From assembly GCA_030602965.1 (NCBI GenBank), contig JAUVYS010000011.1, positions 1 to 20,596 of the forward strand: a stretch of DNA of 20,596 nt, written 5' to 3'. This DNA is from Candidatus Bathyarchaeota archaeon. Its GTDB lineage: Archaea; Thermoproteota; Bathyarchaeia; RBG-16-48-13; JAGMEO01. The notes below the pieces were generated by a model. That model saw only the letters and a program-made list of their open reading frames with translations, did not search any database and had not been told where the DNA came from. Of the stretch, positions 1 through 8,185 are shown piece after piece. The position numbers and the translations under genes are program-made. Every line of letters starts with the position of its first letter. Position 1 is the first letter of the stretch.

Positions 1-177
1 GTCGTTATTCGAAAAGTTGGCGTTGACAACATAATTGTAACCGCAACAAAACATAAGATGCGAGAAATACAAAATCTAAGAGTAGATACTGGTGATATTG
101 AATTAGATAATGAACTCAAAGGAACCATTAACGTAATTATAGATTACAGAGAAAAACATACAACAGAAATCGAGTGA
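1..177 (+). CDS. ATP-NAD kinase-like protein, C-terminal end (partial)
   Basis: The frame is open from the first base and ends at TGA 175-177, giving 58 residues of a C-terminus. The stretch with VDTGD followed by ELD and GTINVI, ending in a short charged tail, resembles the end of archaeal ATP-NAD kinase-like proteins (COG3199 type), where a 'VDTGDPELD...GYIKVITGY' pattern is common. Those proteins phosphorylate NAD to NADP or are AcoX-like. The kinase core lies outside the window, so activity cannot be judged. The family call rests on recalled similarity of a short tail. The gene points rightward toward a GNAT remnant on the other strand. Confidence 0.6.
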   Translation, partial: VVIRKVGVDNIIVTATKHKMREIQNLRVDTGDIELDNELKGTINVIIDYREKHTTEIE

Positions 178-186
178 TTGATAAAA

Positions 187-315
187 TTATAATATTAAAT
201 ATTCAAAACTATTATTTTTGTATAATTTATTTGCAGCGTCATTTTCAAAATCTGTTGAAACCTGAATCTCTTCCACACCGTCTTTCTTTGACTTTCTAGT
301 AGTATATTTTAACAA
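187..315 (-). pseudogene. GNAT acetyltransferase C-terminal remnant
   Basis: Minus-strand codons between TGA (316-318) and TAA (187-189) encode 42 residues that read like the last third of a GNAT domain: a helix, GVEEIQVST, then the FENDAANKLYKNNSFEYL pattern. In intact GNATs this matches the beta4-alpha4 element 'N..A..LY...GF'. There is no ATG and an in-frame stop precedes it, so only the tail survives. It sits just downstream of, and on the same strand as, the phosphodiesterase gene. It fills most of the otherwise empty 178-356 interval. The relation is seen by eye only. Confidence 0.5.
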
Positions 316-356
316 TCAAAATTAAGCCTCTGAACGCTATCTAAAAATTTTTTATT

Positions 357-857
357 TTAATGATCAAGTTGAATTATTTTGACATCAAACTTATCTACAT
401 CAAACAAAGCATATGTATATTCTCCGCTCAAATAACCACAAACCTCTCCAGGATTTATGATCAAAGTTTTATTAACGGTACGAACTCCCGCCTTGTGAGT
501 ATGACCATGAATTACAACATTATAAGCTCCAGATTTTATTATTGAGTTTAGTAGTTCTTTTTCATGCCCATGTAATAATGCAATTTTCAGCCCGTTAATA
601 TTAATCTCAGCAAAGAAGCTTTTCAACTCAGCTCCAATGTCTTCGAAACGCTTCCTTAACATATATCTTTCAGCGCAATTGTTTCCGTAAACGCCAATGA
701 GTTTAGCTTTTAAAGATTTGAATCTAGGAGGCACAAAAGGGCTTACATAGTCACCTGCATGTAATACAAGTTCCACTTTATCCTTATTTAGCTTCTGAAC
801 AACTTTATCAATTAAAGGCAAATTGTCGTGAGTGTCTGAAATTACACCTACAAGCAT
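357..857 (-). CDS. YfcE/MJ0936-family metallophosphoesterase
   Basis: This is a 166-aa calcineurin-like phosphoesterase of the small YfcE/MJ0936 group, the usual length for that family. The dinuclear metal motifs appear in order: SDTHDN near residues 7-12 (Asp and His ligands), HAGDY at about 33-37, GNN near 58-60, LLHGH at about 93-97 and VIHGHTHKAG at about 115-124. Known members hydrolyse phosphodiesters such as bis-pNPP, and the natural substrate is usually unknown. The start is ATG at 857. It is divergent from surE, with a shared AT-rich 100-bp interval. The third motif reads GNN rather than the commoner GNCD, a minor deviation. Cytosolic, with no signal peptide. Confidence 0.88.
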   Translation of the reverse strand: MLVGVISDTHDNLPLIDKVVQKLNKDKVELVLHAGDYVSPFVPPRFKSLKAKLIGVYGNNCAERYMLRKRFEDIGAELKSFFAEININGLKIALLHGHEKELLNSIIKSGAYNVVIHGHTHKAGVRTVNKTLIINPGEVCGYLSGEYTYALFDVDKFDVKIIQLDH

Positions 858-957
858 TTTCTATACACATCTTAATTTTTCGGTGGAGAACCATAAATAT
901 CTAAATCCTTCTACCTCTTAAGGTAATTAATCATTTGGAAGTAGTTGCTGAAAGAGT

Positions 958-1749
958 ATGCCAACAATACTACTAGTTAATGACGACGGCGTTCATTCAA
1001 AAGGGCTTCTCATTTTAAAAAGGGAATTAGATAAAATAGGAAAAACTGTTGTTGTTGCTCCCGTGGATAAATCAAGTGGAGCTGGAAAATCCTTAACTTT
1101 CCATGAAAAAATAAAAATTGCAAAGGTACATTTGTCAGATGGTTCAGAAGCTTATACAATCGATGGGACGCCGGCGGACGCTGTTCTACTTGGTTTATAT
1201 AAGATATTTAAGAACCCGCCAGATCTCCTCATTTCAGGCATAAATTTAGGTCACAACATGAATATTGACGATATATTATCTTCTGGAACTTTAGGTGCTG
1301 CATTCGAAGCTGCTATTCACAATGTTCCAGCCATAGCTATTTCAAGTTTTGTTCTGGAGCTTCCTTCAATAAACAGTGAAGGCAAACCATCACTAGAAGA
1401 ATTGGAGTTATCTGCTGAAATAACCAGAAAAACAGCAAAGCACATTTTAGATAATGGTATGCCTGAAGACGTTGATGTAATTTCCATAAATATACCAGAA
1501 AAAGCAGATCCAAAAAAAATGAAGATCACAAAGATGTCTTATTTAGGCTATAAAGACATCTACGTTAAACATGAAGATGGCTACATAGTAAAATGTAATG
1601 GAGAACACCATTCTGACAATGATCCTGAAACAGACGTATACACCATTAAAAATGAGGGCATAATTTCTATCACACCAATAACACTTAGATTTCCTCATAA
1701 AAGGGAAAAAATGGAAAACCTATTGAATTTTCTAATCTCTATAGAATAA
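958..1749 (+). CDS. surE: 5'/3'-nucleotidase SurE
   Basis: This is a 263-aa SurE, the metal-dependent survival-protein nucleotidase that dephosphorylates nucleoside 5'/3'-monophosphates. The N-terminal LLVNDDG (residues 5-11) carries the paired Asp metal ligands. SSGAGKS at about 39-45 supplies the conserved Ser, and GINLGHN near 94-100 supplies the Asn ligand. The length matches the family. The ATG at 958 is fixed because an in-frame TGA lies only two codons upstream (949-951). No strong Shine-Dalgarno is visible. It converges on the topoisomerase gene with a 50-bp gap. It may act in nucleotide salvage or housekeeping, though no neighbour specifies a role. Confidence 0.95.
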   Translation: MPTILLVNDDGVHSKGLLILKRELDKIGKTVVVAPVDKSSGAGKSLTFHEKIKIAKVHLSDGSEAYTIDGTPADAVLLGLYKIFKNPPDLLISGINLGHNMNIDDILSSGTLGAAFEAAIHNVPAIAISSFVLELPSINSEGKPSLEELELSAEITRKTAKHILDNGMPEDVDVISINIPEKADPKKMKITKMSYLGYKDIYVKHEDGYIVKCNGEHHSDNDPETDVYTIKNEGIISITPITLRFPHKREKMENLLNFLISIE

Positions 1750-1799
1750 AACTATACACTAATAATCCAGGCTATTAGCTATTAACAACTTTTTGAAAT

Positions 1800-3317
1800 T
1801 TATTTATTTACCCAGCTGAATTTCTTTTGGAGAGTCTTTGGATAATAAAGTTTCCAGTCGAAATTTACCTTTTTACCCCAACTATAATAAATGTGGGGAT
1901 CAATGTAGCTTTTTAAAGATGTGCCTAAATTATAGTCTTTTGTCACTTTCATGAACTTAAGTCTCAGTTGAGCTTTTTTGAGCGTTTCACGTGCTCTTGC
2001 TTTGGACTTATCAGTCTTCTTTAGTTTAACTTTCTCCTTTAGTATCTTGATGCGCTCTTTTTTCTTTTCTAATGATTCTTTCCAACGTTTTGGAATCTTA
2101 CGTTTATGATTACATGCAATGGCAGCTTGAAGATTGGCTATCTTCGCTTCATGTTTTTTCTTATAGTCTGTGTCAAATTTTGTAATCTTTGATTTTTTCA
2201 AGTATTCTTTAACAACTTTCGATGCATGGTAAGTTCTGAAAACCTTAGCTGTTAACTCTGGCATTGCTTCTCCTAGAAAAGCGTTTACATCCTCTGACCT
2301 AACACCATTGAAGATCGGTGATTTATTATCTGAAGTAAAGGTTCGCAAGTTTTCAATAACAGGCTCAGGTAAAATTTCTTCTTTATACCATTTCACATAG
2401 TCTTTTCCTATAAATTTGAAACGCACAAGACCATTACGGACAAAAGATACATGACGGGGTAAGAGTGTTGTCGCTCCAACTGTATTTGCTTCGTCTTTAT
2501 CTTTTTCGTCTCCAACTCGAAGTTTAAACTTGTCAATGAGGTAGCATACAGTCGCTATCTTACGTCTTTTCTCATTATTTGAATTCAGGTTGTTTTCTAC
2601 ATGTCTTCTTATCTTGTTAATTTTTATTTCAAGTTTTCTAGCTTTATCAAATTTTTCGATTTCTTTTTCTTGTTTAATACTGGAAGAGTCAGCTAACCAC
2701 ACATATTTCGTTTTTCCAGTGAGTTTATCATTCCACTTTGCAATCCACATATCTTCTGGTGCCCATACAACCTCTTTCCAGTTGCCATTTGGAATAGAAG
2801 CGTCTGGTGAAAGATTTAATGTAACGTCTTCTTCTTCAGCGCCTTCCTTCCATCGACCTCGTAATGGATGTTTTCCTCGTCCCATAAAGATGGAAGAGGG
2901 TTCAACCATGTAGTTGCTAATTTCCATCTTAACGCCATCTACAAGGGCATAGCCAAACTTTTCTTTATTTGCTTCCCTCACAGCTTTTCTGGCTTGGGCG
3001 AGTTGTTTCTTTTCTTCTTTTGTTAGCGCGAGTTTTCTTTCTTTCTCCTTTTCAATGTAGCTCGGTATTTCTGAGAAGTCAAAGTGTTCTGCACTCACAT
3101 TACCTTCAATGCCAAGAACTATACTGAAGTCTTTAAAGAAATTTTTTAAGAAGACTTTATCTTTAACATAAACTGTTCCAAGCTTCTTAACCCAAGCATA
3201 AGCCATCGCCTCTTGTTTTGGTGTAAGTTTTATTTTTTTTCCTTTGCAGTGGATATGAAATTCTTTAGCTTCGTAGAGCTTGGGTATAATAACGCCATTG
3301 TGAATTAATTGTTTCAT
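1800..3317 (-). CDS. DNA topoisomerase IB (eukaryote-like)
   Basis: This is a 505-aa type IB topoisomerase that relaxes supercoils through a 3'-phosphotyrosyl intermediate. Counterparts of all five human TOP1 catalytic residues can be found: LRVGDEK (Arg), FIGKDYVKWY (Lys), FRTYHASK (Arg), CNHKRK (His) and the C-terminal LGTSLKSYIDP with the nucleophile at Tyr471. The N-terminal core contains the typical PEDMWIAKW-like segment. A Lys/Arg-rich, probably coiled linker lies between about residues 405 and 450. The long non-conserved N-terminal domain of eukaryotic TOP1 is absent. Among archaea, Topo IB is known from Thaumarchaeota and related lineages including Bathyarchaeota fosmids, so it is the best lineage clue here. 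The start is ATG 3317. Confidence 0.96.
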   Translation of the reverse strand: MKQLIHNGVIIPKLYEAKEFHIHCKGKKIKLTPKQEAMAYAWVKKLGTVYVKDKVFLKNFFKDFSIVLGIEGNVSAEHFDFSEIPSYIEKEKERKLALTKEEKKQLAQARKAVREANKEKFGYALVDGVKMEISNYMVEPSSIFMGRGKHPLRGRWKEGAEEEDVTLNLSPDASIPNGNWKEVVWAPEDMWIAKWNDKLTGKTKYVWLADSSSIKQEKEIEKFDKARKLEIKINKIRRHVENNLNSNNEKRRKIATVCYLIDKFKLRVGDEKDKDEANTVGATTLLPRHVSFVRNGLVRFKFIGKDYVKWYKEEILPEPVIENLRTFTSDNKSPIFNGVRSEDVNAFLGEAMPELTAKVFRTYHASKVVKEYLKKSKITKFDTDYKKKHEAKIANLQAAIACNHKRKIPKRWKESLEKKKERIKILKEKVKLKKTDKSKARARETLKKAQLRLKFMKVTKDYNLGTSLKSYIDPHIYYSWGKKVNFDWKLYYPKTLQKKFSWVNK

Positions 3318-3518
3318 CTTTCATCATTTTGATCTTCAGTTTATCAGATTATTCTGGATGTTTTAGATACATGATAGAGCTTTTAGTCCTTGATGGTGTT
3401 TTTTTAAACTTTCGATCCTTATATTAAAATTGTAATGTAAAACTAATTCACCAACATACTAAGAGTGAGTTAGTCATAGTTAAAATAGCTCTGTGAGAAG
3501 TAATATTTTTGAAGAGAA

Positions 3519-4298
3519 ATGTCAGAACCTTTCAGATTACCAACCAAAAAGAATGTGAAGCTTCGTAAACTTTTGGAAGAGATACGTAAAGATAAAAAGC
3601 TAGTTTCTTTCTGGAAATGTGCAAATATCACCGCTATCGATCGCATGGGTTTCTCTGATCATGGCCCTACCCACATAAAAATTATAGCAAATTCTGCTCT
3701 CAGAATACTTCGAATTTTGATTGATGCCGGAGTTACACCTAGTATAGTAAAAGATTATGGCATGAGTAATGACGATGCAGAAGTCGTTGTAACCTTAGCC
3801 GCCGTTCTTCATGATTTGGGGATAGCTATCACACGTGAAGATCATGAAGTCTATAGTTTCATGTTAGCGTTAGAGTTCATCGAAAAACATCTACTGGGAG
3901 TATACGATGAAGAAGAAACAGCAATAATGACTACTGAAATATTACATGCAATAATAGCACACCACCGCACTCAAAAACCACTTACTATCGAAGCCGGTGT
4001 CGTACGAGTAGGAGACGCATTAGATATGGAGAAAGGCAGAGCTAGAATACCCTTTGAAACTGGTAAAGTGAACATACATTCTGTCTCCGCGTTATCAATT
4101 GAGAATGTAAGTATTGAAAAAGGTGATAAAAAACCAGTTGTAATAAAAATTAGGATGTCAAACTCTGCAGGAATATTTCAAGTAGATGAATTACTAGGGA
4201 AGAAGATTAAAAACTCAGGCATTGAAGATTACATCCATGTGATAGCAGAAATTCTCGGAGAAAAAGAGCCAAAAATCATAACGACATTTGAACTATAA
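3519..4298 (+). CDS. HD-domain metal-dependent phosphohydrolase
   Basis: This 259-aa soluble protein has an HD-superfamily core. Likely metal ligands are H52 in DHGPTH (47-52), H98-D99 in LHDLG, H109 in EDHE, H143, H148/H149 in AHHR and D166 in GDALDM. The last ~90 residues form a separate beta-rich domain (VNIHSVSALSIENV onward). HD proteins of this layout act as phosphatases or phosphodiesterases on nucleotides or nucleic acids, and the substrate cannot be inferred. The start is ATG 3519, following GAAGAG as a weak ribosome-binding site. A 200-bp AT-rich interval separates it from the divergent topoisomerase gene. It converges on the MoaD-like gene with an 11-bp gap. Confidence 0.82.
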   Translation: MSEPFRLPTKKNVKLRKLLEEIRKDKKLVSFWKCANITAIDRMGFSDHGPTHIKIIANSALRILRILIDAGVTPSIVKDYGMSNDDAEVVVTLAAVLHDLGIAITREDHEVYSFMLALEFIEKHLLGVYDEEETAIMTTEILHAIIAHHRTQKPLTIEAGVVRVGDALDMEKGRARIPFETGKVNIHSVSALSIENVSIEKGDKKPVVIKIRMSNSAGIFQVDELLGKKIKNSGIEDYIHVIAEILGEKEPKIITTFEL

Positions 4299-4309
4299 TT
4301 TTTTAGGGT

Positions 4310-4564
4310 TTATCCCCCTGATACTAAAGGCATAACATCAATCACAAAATTAGTAATTGGATGTTTTAGTCTTAATAATATGTTATGACCTTCAGAGAAT
4401 AAGCCAATATCTGTTCCTTTTATGTCATGTTTTTCAGTAAATACTTTGAAGAAGTCTTCGTATGTTGATCCTTCAGGAAGAGAGAATACTTCTTCTTCTG
4501 ACACGTTTAGTTGTTCTCTTAGACGCGATGTAATGTAATTTACTTCTATTCTAATGTACTTCAT
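4310..4564 (-). CDS. MoaD/ThiS-like beta-grasp sulfur carrier (SAMP-type)
   Basis: This is an 84-aa protein with the size and order of a MoaD/ThiS ubiquitin-like fold: an opening beta strand (YIRIEVNYI), a helix containing EGSTYEDFFKVF, then strands ending in the terminal Gly-Gly (G83-G84, PLVSGG). The exposed diglycine is the part that an E1-like enzyme adenylates in sulfur carriers for molybdopterin, thiamine or tRNA thiolation. In archaea it is also used for protein modification (SAMPs). No MoeB/UbaA-type E1 or MoaE is in the window, so the pathway is open. Start is ATG 4564. The last codons are GGA GGG before TAA, so the GG tail is genuinely terminal. Confidence 0.75.
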   Translation of the reverse strand: MKYIRIEVNYITSRLREQLNVSEEEVFSLPEGSTYEDFFKVFTEKHDIKGTDIGLFSEGHNILLRLKHPITNFVIDVMPLVSGG

Positions 4565-4751
4565 ACAAATTCATATTTTCTTAACATAAACAAGTTCTTA
4601 AATAATTATGTTTTTTGTTTACAGAAAAACCTTTGACTTCGTTTAACTTAACATTGTGTTTATATTATTCTGGCTGTTGGAAAACATAATTCAAATTAGA
4701 TTTACAAAACACTAATAAAAAACAAAATCATACTAATTCAGGAACTATGAT

Positions 4752-4759
4752 GAGCTGAT
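4752..4759 (+). promoter_or_regulatory. Shine-Dalgarno of thyX
   Basis: GAGCTGAT differs by one base from the archaeal consensus GAGGTGAT and stands three bases before ATG 4763. This fixes the thyX start against the out-of-frame ATG at 4758. Confidence 0.6.
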
Positions 4760-4762
4760 GAA

Positions 4763-5416
4763 ATGCAGGTAACACTTGTAAATTATACGAGAGATGGTAT
4801 CAAAACAATCGCTGACGCTGTGAGAGTCACAGGTCCATTTTTTGATCAAATGCCTGATGAGAAACTTATAAAGTACATGGTTAAACATGACTATGGCTCA
4901 GCGCTGGAGCACCTGTACTTTACTTTTGAACTTAAGAATATTACTGTAGCCATATCAAGAGAACTCTTAGAACACCGAATAGCATCTCATACAGCAAAGA
5001 GTACAAGATATGTTAGTGAAGCTGGAGGTTTCAAGTATTATGTGTCTCCGAAAATTACTGAAGCCCTTTTAACAAAATATGAGAAACACATGAACTTGGT
5101 TCTTGAACTTTACAAAGAAATCGAAGAAAAAGTCGACAGAGAATCAGCAAGATACATTCTTCCAATGGGACTTAAATGTACTTATGTCTGGACAATTAAT
5201 GTGCGCTCATTGCTCAATTTCTTGAGATTAAGACTTTGTGTTAATTCTGCACCCGAGATGCAAGAATTAGCAAATAAAGTTAAAAAAAAGGTTGTAAAGG
5301 CATACCCACAAATATTTAAAGACGTTGACTGTAGAGGCAGTCAATGGGGAATTTGTCCTGAACCAAAAAAGAGAAGTTGCGGTAAATATCCACATAAGGC
5401 AAAAAACAAAAAGTGA
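4763..5416 (+). CDS. thyX: FAD-dependent thymidylate synthase ThyX
   Basis: This is a 217-aa ThyX, which methylates dUMP to dTMP using methylene-THF, NADPH and FAD. The signature region is H71-R72-I-A-S75...S80-T-R82, but the usual leading Arg (RHR) is Glu70 and the usual Asn two residues after the first Ser is His76. GSALEH (45-50) and the later VWTINVRSLLNFLRLR block (142-157) are typical, followed by the C-x-x-x-A-P-E-M segment that replaces the common 'AQWEIR'. The C-terminus is cysteine-rich (C190, C198, C206, plus C159 and C139), as in a known ThyX subgroup. GAGCTGAT at 4752-4759 is a near-perfect Shine-Dalgarno. Methylene-THF would come from GlyA, encoded next on the opposite strand. 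Activity is likely but the signature is divergent. Confidence 0.88.
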   Translation: MQVTLVNYTRDGIKTIADAVRVTGPFFDQMPDEKLIKYMVKHDYGSALEHLYFTFELKNITVAISRELLEHRIASHTAKSTRYVSEAGGFKYYVSPKITEALLTKYEKHMNLVLELYKEIEEKVDRESARYILPMGLKCTYVWTINVRSLLNFLRLRLCVNSAPEMQELANKVKKKVVKAYPQIFKDVDCRGSQWGICPEPKKRSCGKYPHKAKNKK

Positions 5417-5441
5417 TGACCTAACTTTTCACCTGTAGACA

Positions 5442-6803
5442 CTATTTATTCAAGTATTCGAGCACTTCTCTCAAACTTTGAAAACCATACTGAATCTTTC
5501 CAAAATGTTTCGCTAAGGTAATGACTTCTTCTTTTACGCTGGAAGATGTTTTTGTGTTCTTAATAACACTCACAATAAGATCACATAAGTATCTAACGTC
5601 CTCTTCTCTATAACCCCTTCTCGTAACATCTTGGAAGCCTACTCTGATTCCTGAAGGGTTATCCTTATTCTTCTGGTTTTCAAAGGGTAGAAGGTTTTTA
5701 TTGAGAATAATATTAGCTTTTTCAAGCTTTTGTGCCACTACTTTCCCACCACCAAAAGATCTTACATCCACAGCTATCTGATGCGATTTTGTAAAGCCAT
5801 ATTTTTCTCCCAGAACTTTTATTCCATTTTCAAACAGGTGTTGACCTGCAACTTGAGCGTTTTTGATAGTCTGTTTAGCTAATTTTTCTCCATGTAACTT
5901 TATTTCCAATGCTGCGAGACCAAGCGCTGGGAACCGACCAGGATGTGTATTTGAAGTTGAAAGTGGATGAATAGCATGTTGGATAGCTTTTGCTGCAGCT
6001 GTTTTTCTTTTATCCATTTTTCCTTCAACAGTTAAGTTTGAAAATACTAATCCTCCTTGCGGTCCCGGAAAAGTCTTATGTGTAGATCCTGTAACAAAGT
6101 CAACACCTTCTCCAAGAGGATCTTGAAATTGACCAGCAGCTATTAACCCTAGAACATGAGCAGCATCATATACAACATAAGCTCCAACCTCCTTAGCAAC
6201 AACAGTTAATTCCCTTACAGGGTGTGGAAACTGGAAAAGACTACCACCAAACGTAACAATGCCAGGTCTTGCGGCTCTAATAATTTTCGCAGATTCGTCA
6301 GGATCTATATTCAATTCTTCTACATTGAATATTAAATTGACAATTTCCAATTTTGCTAACTGACCAGCAAGACCTGTGTAGTCATGTGAAATGTGAGCCC
6401 CCGAACTGAGTGGTGCTACTGCCATTTTATTATTATTTGATGTAGCCGATAAACCAAAGAAGGCAACCTGATTTGCTTGAGTACCAGACAGGGGTCTTAT
6501 ATCAATCCAATCGCAATCCAATACTTCTTTCATCAAATCTGCTGTGTAATTTTCAATTTTTGTTATATAACGTAAGCCTTGATAATGTCGAGCTTTAACT
6601 CGCCCTTTTAGGTCATTCTCACCCTCACAGTATCTACAGCTTAAGTCTTTTGCTAAACCTAATAGTTCATTGACAGCAGGAGACTTCAAACCTTCACTAG
6701 CAATAAGATTTACACATTCCTTACTTCGATATTCTTCATGAGCCTGAGCGGCTTTGATCAGATTAAAAGCAACTTTTGAATAATCTTTCAATTTGAAGCA
6801 CAA
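5442..6803 (-). CDS. glyA: Serine hydroxymethyltransferase (archaeal type)
   Basis: This is a 453-aa fold-type I PLP enzyme interconverting serine and glycine with one-carbon transfer to a (tetrahydro)pterin. The PLP lysine is K243 in TGSTHKTFPGPQGG. D213 and H216 lie in VYDAAHVLG. SGTQAN (106-111) and the N-terminal NLIASEG (32-38) are diagnostic. The length fits the archaeal group. No in-frame ATG exists near the N-terminus. TTG at 6803 (used here) or TTG at 6791 must start translation, because an in-frame TAA lies just upstream. A TATA-like box (6827-6834) would place transcription start at about 6804, so the message may be leaderless. It feeds one-carbon units to ThyX and consumes serine, the substrate of the CysE/CysK pair. 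Confidence 0.95.
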   Translation of the reverse strand: MCFKLKDYSKVAFNLIKAAQAHEEYRSKECVNLIASEGLKSPAVNELLGLAKDLSCRYCEGENDLKGRVKARHYQGLRYITKIENYTADLMKEVLDCDWIDIRPLSGTQANQVAFFGLSATSNNNKMAVAPLSSGAHISHDYTGLAGQLAKLEIVNLIFNVEELNIDPDESAKIIRAARPGIVTFGGSLFQFPHPVRELTVVAKEVGAYVVYDAAHVLGLIAAGQFQDPLGEGVDFVTGSTHKTFPGPQGGLVFSNLTVEGKMDKRKTAAAKAIQHAIHPLSTSNTHPGRFPALGLAALEIKLHGEKLAKQTIKNAQVAGQHLFENGIKVLGEKYGFTKSHQIAVDVRSFGGGKVVAQKLEKANIILNKNLLPFENQKNKDNPSGIRVGFQDVTRRGYREEDVRYLCDLIVSVIKNTKTSSSVKEEVITLAKHFGKIQYGFQSLREVLEYLNK

Positions 6804-6826
6804 GCCCAGACATTATTCAAAAGTTA

Positions 6827-6834
6827 ATATAAAA
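6827..6834 (-). promoter_or_regulatory. TATA-like box upstream of glyA
   Basis: On the minus strand this reads TTTTATAT, close to the archaeal TATA consensus. Its centre is about 27 bases upstream of the TTG at 6803, the spacing expected for a leaderless transcript. Inferred from sequence only. Confidence 0.4.
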
Positions 6835-6862
6835 CATTTGGTACCGCGCGCACAACATATTT

Positions 6863-8107
6863 CTATCGAGATTGATGATGATTTTGTTTAGTTGACCTTT
6901 GTTTGTATGCAAAAATTTGAAAGAGCAAAGCAATACCACCTAAGCCAGCCATAGTGTACCAAGCAGGAATAAAACTACCATACATATCGATTAAAAAACC
7001 AATTAAAGAAGACCACAACGAACTTACTCCAAAACCAATAGTCAAAAAGAGGCCAAGAACAAAGTCCCTTTGTCGCTGAGTGGAAAATGTTACAAGGCTT
7101 GCTTGCATTAAACTAGTTATCGGAAACGCAGTTAATGATAATATGATCAAATTGGGTATCAGTGTAAAGTTGTTAACAACTTGAAGAGATAATAGAAAGA
7201 TCGACAACGAGGCAATGCTTGTACAGAATATTGTAGTCTTTAAGTAACCAAACTTATTTGCATATTTTCCAAAGAAAATCGTACCAATAACTCCACCAAA
7301 CATAGCCAAAGAATATAGTAAACTGGAATGTAACTGATCCAAATATAAACCGTTACTTAAGAAGAGCGGGATAAAAGTGGCAATAACCCCTTGACCTGTA
7401 CCACCTACAAGAAATGCTTGCGCTGCAATGACAGCTACTAATCCCTTCACATGGAAAGCAGATTTAACATCATCTAGTAAACTACTCCTCCGCCTCATTG
7501 CTCTCGTCTTTACGGAAGATCTATCTCCTCGCAAAGATACGAATAATATAATCCCAGTTAAAACTGGGATGACAGCAGTTGCAAAAAGAGCAAAACGCCA
7601 ACCGTAAATTAATGCAGCAACAGTTAATATGACAGGCCCAAGGATGTTTCCAATATAACCCAAACCATAAAACATACCAATGTAAGTAGAGACCCCTTTA
7701 TTTTCAAATCTTTCTGAAATTAAATCTACACTTACAGGGTGTATAGCAGCACCTCCAACCTCCCCCACAATTTGAGAAGAGAAGAAACTTAGAAGGTTAT
7801 TTGAAAGTCCAATCCCAAACAGTGCCAGCGACATTGATGCGTTTGAAAAAGCGAGAAGTAGTCGTTTTGGAACAAGACGGCCAGCCAAGCTAAAAAACAT
7901 CTGTAGAAAACCACCAAGAGCATGGGATCCCCCGGTGGCTAAACCGATCTGGGTGTAATTAAGCCCAAGAGCGTTCAGTATGTAAGTGTATAACACAGAC
8001 CGTGATACATATATGTGTTGAGAAAAATGTGATAAAGCCAACACTGAAAGAAACCTATTAGGTGACATTTTTTTCCTTGAATCACGCAAAAGATTTGATG
8101 ATGGCAT
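6863..8107 (-). CDS. MFS transporter, fosmidomycin-resistance (Fsr)-like
   Basis: This is a 414-aa integral membrane protein with about twelve hydrophobic segments in two halves, joined by a cationic cytoplasmic loop (about 192-212, rich in Arg/Lys and Ser). The family is the major facilitator superfamily. The GEVGGAAIHPVSVDLI segment (115-130), followed by KG and GYIGNILGP (150-158), resembles the Fsr/YfkF efflux group with its GG-x-x-HP motif. The substrate cannot be assigned. A small-molecule efflux role is the family's default. The start is ATG 8107. It lies 96 bp after the MBL-fold gene and 59 bp before glyA, all co-directed, but the AT-rich gaps allow separate promoters. Confidence 0.85.
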   Translation of the reverse strand: MPSSNLLRDSRKKMSPNRFLSVLALSHFSQHIYVSRSVLYTYILNALGLNYTQIGLATGGSHALGGFLQMFFSLAGRLVPKRLLLAFSNASMSLALFGIGLSNNLLSFFSSQIVGEVGGAAIHPVSVDLISERFENKGVSTYIGMFYGLGYIGNILGPVILTVAALIYGWRFALFATAVIPVLTGIILFVSLRGDRSSVKTRAMRRRSSLLDDVKSAFHVKGLVAVIAAQAFLVGGTGQGVIATFIPLFLSNGLYLDQLHSSLLYSLAMFGGVIGTIFFGKYANKFGYLKTTIFCTSIASLSIFLLSLQVVNNFTLIPNLIILSLTAFPITSLMQASLVTFSTQRQRDFVLGLFLTIGFGVSSLWSSLIGFLIDMYGSFIPAWYTMAGLGGIALLFQIFAYKQRSTKQNHHQSR

Positions 8108-8185
8108 TGATTTACACTTAAGTTACGGTTTTTAAGTCTCTGATAATAAAAAAGATTTTTGAACAGGCACCAGTGTTAAACAAAG

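Noticed and set aside
3318..3518. 200-bp gap between the Topo IB and HD genes as a site for a tRNA or small RNA
   Set aside because: I found no acceptor stem/T-loop pattern and no C/D or H/ACA layout. It looks like a divergent promoter region only.
4744..4762. ATGATGA and CTGA motifs resembling C/D-box sRNA boxes upstream of thyX
   Set aside because: The boxes are adjacent rather than spaced around a guide, there is no terminal stem, and the bases are explained by the Shine-Dalgarno and start of thyX.
6838..6856. GGTACC/GCGCGC-rich spot between the MFS and glyA genes
   Set aside because: It is a short CpG cluster in an AT-rich gap with no repeat partner or obvious operator symmetry. It is too small to interpret.
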